A DNA stretch of 19,145 nt from an uncultured Gemella sp. (GTDB taxonomy: Bacteria; Bacillota; Bacilli; Staphylococcales; Gemellaceae): assembly GCA_938038035.1 (NCBI GenBank), contig CALHQV010000197.1:1-19145 (forward strand), in the 5' to 3' direction. The position numbers and the translations under genes are program-made. Below, in pieces: positions 14,701-19,145 of the stretch; position 1 is the stretch's first letter, and each line of letters begins with the position of its first letter. The notes under the pieces were generated by a model. It searched no databases, was not told the origin of the DNA, and saw only the letters and a program-made list of their open reading frames with translations.

Positions 14701-16413
14701 TTATTTAGTGTATTCTGCAACTAATGCTAATACTTCTTCAGTTGTTGAACACATAATAGCTTTATCAACTAATTCTTTCATCTTATCTAATGATAAGTTT
14801 TTGATTTGGCTACGTGCTTGAAGAATTGAAGTAGCTGACATAGAGAACTCATCTAATCCCATACCTAATAGTAATGGAATAGCTAAGCTGTCTCCAGCCA
14901 TTTCTCCACACATTCCAGTCCATTTACCTTCTTTGTGAGATGCTTCAATAACATTTTTCACAAGACGTAAGATTGCTGGGTTATATGGTTGATATAAGTA
15001 TGATACTTTTTCACTCATACGGTCTGCTGCCATAGTGTATTGAACTAAGTCGTTAGTACCGATTGAGAAGAAGTCTACTTCTTTAGCAAAGATATCAGCG
15101 ATAACAGCAGTTGATGGAATTTCAACCATGATACCTAATTCGATATCGTTACTTACTGCAACACCTTCTGCTACTAGTTTTTCTTTTTCTTCTAAGAATA
15201 ATGCTTTAGCTTCTCTGAATTCTTGAACGGTAGCGATCATTGGGAACATTACACAAAGTTTACCGTAAACAGATGCACGTAATAATGCTCTAAGTTGAGT
15301 TCTGAATAAATCTTTTTCTTCTAGGCAAAGACGAATTGCTCTAAACCCTAAGAATGGATTCATTTCTTTTGGTAAATCTAAGTATGGTAATTCTTTATCT
15401 CCACCGATGTCTAAAGTACGAACTACAACAGGTTTGTCACCCATTCCTTCTAAAACAGCTTTGTAAGCTTCGAATTGTTCTTCTTCAGTTGGTAGTTGAT
15501 CACGTCCCATGTATAAGAATTCTGTACGGTATAAACCTACAGCTTCCCCACCGTTGTTGTTAACACCTTCTAAGTCAGCTGGTGTACCAATGTTAGCAGC
15601 TAAAAGTACTTCATGCCCATCTTTAGTAACAGATTTTTCTGAAACTAATTTAGCCCATTCAGCTTTTTGCTCTTCAAATTTAACGTGTTTTTCTTTTAAT
15701 TCAGCTGTAGTAGCTTCATCTGGATTTACATATACAACACCGTCTAATCCATCAAGAATAAGAACATCTCCATTCTTAACTTCTTCAGTAATTGTACTAG
15801 TTCCTACTACTGCAGGAATTTCTAATGATCTAGCCATGATAGCTGAGTGAGAAGTACGTCCCCCAATATTTGTAGCAAAACCTTTAACATATTGTTTGTT
15901 AAGTTGCGCAGTATCAGATGGAGTTAAGTCTTCTGCAATAACGATAACTTCTTCATCGATTAAGCTTGGGTTTGGTAAGTCTACACCTAGTAAGTGAGCT
16001 AAAATACGTTTAGAAACGTCACGAATATCAGCTGCACGTTCTTTCATGTAGTCATTATCCATTGATTCAAACATTGAAACAAACATATCTGAAGTTTCTT
16101 TTAATGCATATTCAGCGTTAATTTCTTTTGATTGAATGTCAGTTTTAACAGTTCCCATAAATTCTGGGTCTTCTAAAATTAATAAGTGAGCTTCAAAAAT
16201 AGCTGCTTTATCAGCACCTAAATTTTCATGAGCTTTATCTTTAATAATTGTTAATTCTTTTTTAGAAATTTCAATCGCATCTTCAAAACGTTTAACCTCA
16301 GCAACAACATCCTGAACTTTAACTTCTTTAACTGTTAAGTTTGGCTCAACAAAAATGTATGCTTTAGCAAAAGATATCCCTTGAGAGGCTGCAATACCTT
16401 TTAGTTGTAACAT
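14701..16413 (-). CDS. ptsI: Phosphoenolpyruvate-protein phosphotransferase (PTS enzyme I)
   Basis: Enzyme I takes phosphate from PEP and passes it to HPr, starting the sugar phosphotransferase relay in the cytosol. The 570-residue protein has the N-terminal HPr-binding helical domain and the swivelling phosphohistidine domain with the active site GGRTSHSAIMARS, where His189 matches the E. coli position. The C-terminal PEP-binding barrel includes the active-site motif GMCGEMAGD with the conserved catalytic Cys. The ATG is one base after the ptsH stop (TAAAATG), with AAGGA inside the end of ptsH, so the two are coupled. Confidence 0.98.
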   Translation of the reverse strand: MLQLKGIAASQGISFAKAYIFVEPNLTVKEVKVQDVVAEVKRFEDAIEISKKELTIIKDKAHENLGADKAAIFEAHLLILEDPEFMGTVKTDIQSKEINAEYALKETSDMFVSMFESMDNDYMKERAADIRDVSKRILAHLLGVDLPNPSLIDEEVIVIAEDLTPSDTAQLNKQYVKGFATNIGGRTSHSAIMARSLEIPAVVGTSTITEEVKNGDVLILDGLDGVVYVNPDEATTAELKEKHVKFEEQKAEWAKLVSEKSVTKDGHEVLLAANIGTPADLEGVNNNGGEAVGLYRTEFLYMGRDQLPTEEEQFEAYKAVLEGMGDKPVVVRTLDIGGDKELPYLDLPKEMNPFLGFRAIRLCLEEKDLFRTQLRALLRASVYGKLCVMFPMIATVQEFREAKALFLEEKEKLVAEGVAVSNDIELGIMVEIPSTAVIADIFAKEVDFFSIGTNDLVQYTMAADRMSEKVSYLYQPYNPAILRLVKNVIEASHKEGKWTGMCGEMAGDSLAIPLLLGMGLDEFSMSATSILQARSQIKNLSLDKMKELVDKAIMCSTTEEVLALVAEYTK

Positions 16414-16414
16414 T

Positions 16415-16678
16415 TTATGCTAATCCTTCTTTCTTCATTGTTTCTTCTAAAGCTGCTAATGCTTCTGCTTCGTCAGCTCCGTCAGCGTAGATTACGATAT
16501 CAGCGTCTTTTCCAACTCCAAGACTCATAACACCCATGATTGATTTTAAGTTAACTTTACGTCCGTTGAATTCTAATTCAATGTTTGATTGGAATTTAGA
16601 AGCAGCTTGTACTAATAAAGTAGCTGGTCTAGCGTGGATTCCTGTTTCGTCGATTACTTTAAATTCTTTTTGTAACAT
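16415..16678 (-). CDS. ptsH: Phosphocarrier protein HPr
   Basis: HPr (87 residues) carries phosphate from enzyme I to sugar-specific EIIA domains. The catalytic His15 is in TGIHARPAT, and the regulatory Ser46 in NLKSIMGV is the site used by HPr kinase/phosphorylase in Bacillota for catabolite control through CcpA. Both lie at the canonical residue numbers. AAGGAG precedes the ATG. It is the first gene of the ptsHI operon, with a promoter at 16719-16747. Confidence 0.98.
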   Translation of the reverse strand: MLQKEFKVIDETGIHARPATLLVQAASKFQSNIELEFNGRKVNLKSIMGVMSLGVGKDADIVIYADGADEAEALAALEETMKKEGLA

Positions 16679-16718
16679 AGTTATGTCTCCTTTTATTTAA
16701 AAAAATATTTACATTCAA

Positions 16719-16747
16719 ATAATAACATATGAAAGCAATATTTACAA
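16719..16747 (-). promoter_or_regulatory. Promoter of ptsHI
   Basis: TTGTAA (16742-16747), a 17-base spacer and TATTAT (16719-16724) with an upstream TG form an extended -10 promoter on the minus strand. The expected RNA start is about 35 bases before the ptsH ATG. Confidence 0.7.
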
Positions 16748-16757
16748 GTATTTTATA

Positions 16758-16810
16758 CTTATTCCACACTACGAATAGTGCTTATTCTATAACAAAGAAA
16801 ACCGTTTCTT
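16758..16810. promoter_or_regulatory. Hairpin and palindrome just upstream of the ptsHI promoter
   Basis: A perfect 5-bp hairpin (CACTA/TAGTG, 16767-16780) is bracketed by a 7-base direct repeat CTTATTC (16758-16764 and 16781-16787). Beside it is a palindrome with arms AAGAAA and TTTCTT around ACCG (16795-16810). The position upstream of the -35 box suits regulator binding. The palindrome core recalls but does not match a catabolite-responsive element. No regulator is identified. Confidence 0.35.
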
Positions 16811-16901
16811 ACACATATAGTATGCATTTACTACTCATGTATTGAAAATATCATGAAAACATTTTTTTCACTATAAATTAGCTTTACAATATAAAAAACA
16901 T
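16811..16901. other. AT-rich intergenic DNA with no recognised feature
   Basis: This is part of the 336-base gap between queH and ptsH. Apart from the ptsH promoter region on one side and the queH terminator on the other, I see only AT-rich sequence with a bulged 7-bp stem near 16838-16855, no open reading frame with a ribosome binding site, and no known RNA. Confidence 0.5.
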
Positions 16902-16941
16902 AAAAAAGTATCTATTACAAGGGAAGTAACGATACTTTTTT
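16902..16941 (-). terminator. Intrinsic terminator downstream of queH
   Basis: An 11-bp stem (AAAAAAGTATC 16902-16912 with its complement 16931-16941) encloses a small inner TTAC/GTAA stem; on the minus strand the sequence continues TATGTTTTTT. It lies about 75 bases past the queH stop. The symmetric A and T runs make it potentially bidirectional. Confidence 0.8.
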
Positions 16942-17014
16942 TTATATTATTCTTATTAGTTAAATTTAAAATTATTATGTTTTTATCTTTATACTGTAAA
17001 CCTATTTATGAAAA

Positions 17015-17779
17015 TTAAACCAATTCTCCTCCAAGCTTAATTATAGATTTAAATTTCTCATAATCCTCATGGTTTCTATTGAAGTCACGAGCATTTTTAT
17101 TTACTTCCTTAAAATCAATACCTTGATCTTTAGCGGCAAATACACATCCACAGTAACATTGTCTGTATATATTATAGTCATTACACATTTCTACAGATCT
17201 TTTATAACCATTATTCTTTTTAAAATCTGACGGTAGATAATATATCGAAACTTGTTCTTGAAGAACATATCCAGCTTCATTTATTACAGTAGCATTTTTC
17301 TTAGGACTTAGAGTTAAAGCAGAAGCAAAATAATCGTAACCTAGCTCCTCAGCCTTCTGTGCAGAAGAGTCTAAACGCATCTCATAACAAATATGACATC
17401 TATCTCCTCCTTCTCTATCCTCTTCATGACCTTTTACAGCACTGATAAATTTACTAGGTGCGTACTCATCAGCTAAGAATTTAATCTTTTTGTCATTTCT
17501 TTTATTAAACTCTTCTACAAAATCTTTTTGCACTAACATACGTTTAATATATTCTTCTTTCGGATGTATGTTAGAGTTCGAGAAAAATATTGTAATATCA
17601 CTAATCTCAGATAAATATTCTAATACATATGTACTACAAGGAGCACAACAAGAGTGAATAAGAATTTTTGGACGAAAATTAGTCTTTTCCCATTCTTTTA
17701 TAAGTTCTTTTAGTACATTATCATAATTAATTTTTTGATTTTTGTGTCTAGTATTTATAAATTGTTTACTATCAATCAT
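17015..17779 (-). CDS. queH: Epoxyqueuosine reductase QueH
   Basis: QueH (former DUF208) reduces epoxyqueuosine to queuosine in the wobble position of tRNAs for Asp, Asn, His and Tyr, replacing the cobalamin-dependent QueG in many bacteria. The 254-residue protein has the metal-binding cysteine sets of the family: HSCCAPC (Cys44, 45, 48), DRCHIC (Cys128, 131) and QCYCGC (Cys208, 210, 212), which hold an iron-sulfur cluster and a nearby iron. The region SALTLSPKKN is also typical. AAGGA lies about ten bases before the ATG. It has a terminator on each side and is transcribed alone. No other queuosine gene is in the window. Confidence 0.93.
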   Translation of the reverse strand: MIDSKQFINTRHKNQKINYDNVLKELIKEWEKTNFRPKILIHSCCAPCSTYVLEYLSEISDITIFFSNSNIHPKEEYIKRMLVQKDFVEEFNKRNDKKIKFLADEYAPSKFISAVKGHEEDREGGDRCHICYEMRLDSSAQKAEELGYDYFASALTLSPKKNATVINEAGYVLQEQVSIYYLPSDFKKNNGYKRSVEMCNDYNIYRQCYCGCVFAAKDQGIDFKEVNKNARDFNRNHEDYEKFKSIIKLGGELV

Positions 17780-17792
17780 ACAAATTCAATCC

Positions 17793-17813
17793 TTCTAATA
17801 TTTCTAATATTTC
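17793..17813. repeat. Short tandem repeat in front of queH
   Basis: The 9-base unit TTCTAATAT (plus strand) occurs twice in direct succession followed by TTC. It covers the queH ribosome binding site region and the bases before it. It could arise by slippage and affects only spacing of the leader. Confidence 0.5.
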
Positions 17814-17898
17814 ACTACACAAGTTTAATATACTTTAATTTATTTTACAATTAATATCATTTCTAATTAAAAGACATTATCAATAACAACTAAAAATA

Positions 17899-17942
17899 GG
17901 TTCCGAAATATGAAATTTTAACATTTCAAAGCTAACGAAACC
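17899..17942 (-). terminator. Two-tier terminator after ruvB
   Basis: On the minus strand GGTTTCG pairs with CGGAACC (17942-17936 with 17905-17899, one G-T pair), with an inner 6-bp hairpin TGAAAT/ATTTCA (17923-17928 with 17911-17916), followed by TATTTTTAG. It starts 13 bases after the ruvB stop. Confidence 0.7.
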
Positions 17943-17955
17943 CATTATTTATTAA

Positions 17956-18957
17956 TTATTCAACTTTATACGCTATTCCTAAATGCTGATATGCTTTAGG
18001 TGTAGCACGACGCCCTCTAGGTGTACGTTCTATGAATCCTTCTTTTACAAGATATGGCTCATAAACATCTTCTATAGTAATACTTTCTTCACCAATAGTC
18101 ACAGCAATTGTTTCAAGACCAACAGCACGACCATCATAACGTTTTATTAAACACTCTAAGATTTTATAGTCTATATTATCAAGTCCTTTAGCATCTACTT
18201 GGAGTAAATCCAATGATTCAACAGCTAAGTCCTTCGCTATAACACCATCATTTTTTACTTGAGCGAAGTCTCTTACACGTTTAAGAAGTCTATTCGCTAT
18301 TCGAGGTGTTCCACGAGATCTCATCGCTATTTCATATGAACTCTCTTCATCAATATCACATTCAAAAATATCAGATGTTCTTTCTATAATGTTTTGCAAT
18401 TCAGAAATAGTATAAAATTCCAGTCGACAATGCACACCGAATCTATCTCTAAGAGGTGCAGTTAAAGCACCAGCTCTCGTAGTTGCACCCACCAATGTGA
18501 ATGGTGGAAGCTCAATTCTAATGCTGCGCGATTCTTCACCTTTTCCAATTACAATATCAAGATAAAAATCTTCCATTGCAGAATATAGTATCTCTTCAAT
18601 AGATCTACTTATTCTATGTATTTCATCGATAAAAAGAACATCCCCTGGTTCGAGACTAGTTAATATAGCAGCTAAATCTCCAGATTTCTCTATTGCAGGT
18701 CCTGAAGTATATTTAATCCCTACTTCCATCTCATTAGCAATAATTGTCGCTAATGTTGTCTTACCTAATCCAGGAGGACCATATAGTAAGCAGTGATCTA
18801 GAACTTCACCACGAAGTTTTGCAGCCTCTATAAATATTTTTAAATTACTTTTTATCTGTTCTTGTCCTATATACTGGCTAAGAAACTTCGGTCTTAAAGA
18901 CTGTTCCTCACGCTCTTCACCAAAATTTTGGCTTGCAGATACCATTCTATCTTCCAT
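17956..18957 (-). CDS. ruvB: Holliday junction branch migration DNA helicase RuvB
   Basis: RuvB is the hexameric AAA+ motor that, with RuvA, drives branch migration of Holliday junctions in recombination and repair. The 333-residue protein shows Walker A GPPGLGKT (60-67), Walker B LFIDEIH (108-114), sensor 1 GATTRAG (157-163) followed by LRDRFG with the arginine finger region, and the C-terminal winged helix (TPRGRRATPKAYQHL). AAAGGAGG precedes the ATG. It lies 19 bases after ruvA. The usual downstream queA-tgt genes are not next to it; a terminator and queH follow. Confidence 0.98.
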   Translation of the reverse strand: MEDRMVSASQNFGEEREEQSLRPKFLSQYIGQEQIKSNLKIFIEAAKLRGEVLDHCLLYGPPGLGKTTLATIIANEMEVGIKYTSGPAIEKSGDLAAILTSLEPGDVLFIDEIHRISRSIEEILYSAMEDFYLDIVIGKGEESRSIRIELPPFTLVGATTRAGALTAPLRDRFGVHCRLEFYTISELQNIIERTSDIFECDIDEESSYEIAMRSRGTPRIANRLLKRVRDFAQVKNDGVIAKDLAVESLDLLQVDAKGLDNIDYKILECLIKRYDGRAVGLETIAVTIGEESITIEDVYEPYLVKEGFIERTPRGRRATPKAYQHLGIAYKVE

Positions 18958-18976
18958 AATTTCCTCCTTTCACCAA

Positions 18977-19145
18977 TTATGCATTCATCAATAATTTTAA
19001 TCCTTGTTTTACATATTCATCGACACCAGCGAAGTCGAATGCTGATAATTTTTTTTCGATTTTTGCAAGTTCTTTTTTGCTATATCCTAGAGCTTCCAAT
19101 GCTAACATTGCATCACTTAGATAATTATTTACAGCAGTTGGAGCA
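18977..19145 (-). CDS. ruvA: Holliday junction branch migration complex subunit RuvA (C-terminal part)
   Basis: The last 55 codons of ruvA run off the window edge, so the 5' part is not seen. The translated end (APTAVNNYLSDAMLALEALG, then YSKKELAKIEKKL) is the RuvA domain III, the flexible three-helix domain that contacts RuvB. It ends LKLLMNA and its stop is 19 bases before ruvB, the conserved ruvAB order. Confidence 0.92.
   Translation of the reverse strand, partial: APTAVNNYLSDAMLALEALGYSKKELAKIEKKLSAFDFAGVDEYVKQGLKLLMNA

Noticed and set aside
16795..16810. Catabolite-responsive element (cre) upstream of ptsH
   Set aside because: The central CG and flanking A/T tracts fit, but the outer TG and CA positions of the consensus are absent, so it is reported only as an unassigned palindrome.

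Overview
The window is an AT-rich stretch of chromosome from a low-GC Gram-positive bacterium (Bacillota). The proteins and gene orders (rimP-nusA-ylxR-ylxQ-infB-rbfA, ptsH-ptsI, T-box-controlled pheS-pheT, secE-nusG) are those of Bacilli. Gemella is my best guess from the overall look, but that is an inference without any database search. Almost every gene lies on the minus strand, so transcription runs from high to low coordinates. Only the first gene, a free-methionine-R-sulfoxide reductase, is on the plus strand.

Read in the direction of transcription, the layout is as follows. The end of ruvA and complete ruvB (Holliday-junction branch migration) close with a two-tier terminator. queH (last step of queuosine synthesis) stands alone and has its own terminator. 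ptsH-ptsI (general PTS proteins) has a clear promoter and a terminator with a tetraloop hairpin. A phenylalanine T-box leader precedes pheS-pheT, which runs straight into plsY (acyl-phosphate glycerol-3-phosphate acyltransferase) and folD (C1-folate metabolism). Two promoters then precede secE-nusG, followed by degV (fatty-acid-binding family) and gloA (glyoxalase I). A strong extended -10 promoter drives rimP-nusA-ylxR-ylxQ-infB-rbfA, the ribosome maturation, transcription elongation and initiation operon. After rbfA comes a pair of related, oppositely oriented imperfect palindromes and then a YkpA-type ABC-F ATPase. That gene converges on the reductase gene across a shared bidirectional terminator.

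The genes form a growth-oriented block: tRNA charging, ribosome assembly, translation initiation, transcription elongation, protein export, sugar uptake and membrane lipid synthesis. I see no phage, insertion sequence, CRISPR array, rRNA or tRNA gene. I also find no novel multi-gene system. The points worth following up are regulatory and structural: the inverted repeat pair near 2.3 kb, the T-box leader with a second UGGUACC and two unrelated genes downstream, the secE promoter region, nusG followed by degV-gloA, and an extra CxxC in the sulfoxide reductase.

Several start codons were moved from the longest possible reading frame to the one served by a ribosome binding site (reductase gene, rimP, ylxR, gloA, folD). 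secE (57 residues) and the partial ruvA were found by direct translation of the sequence.
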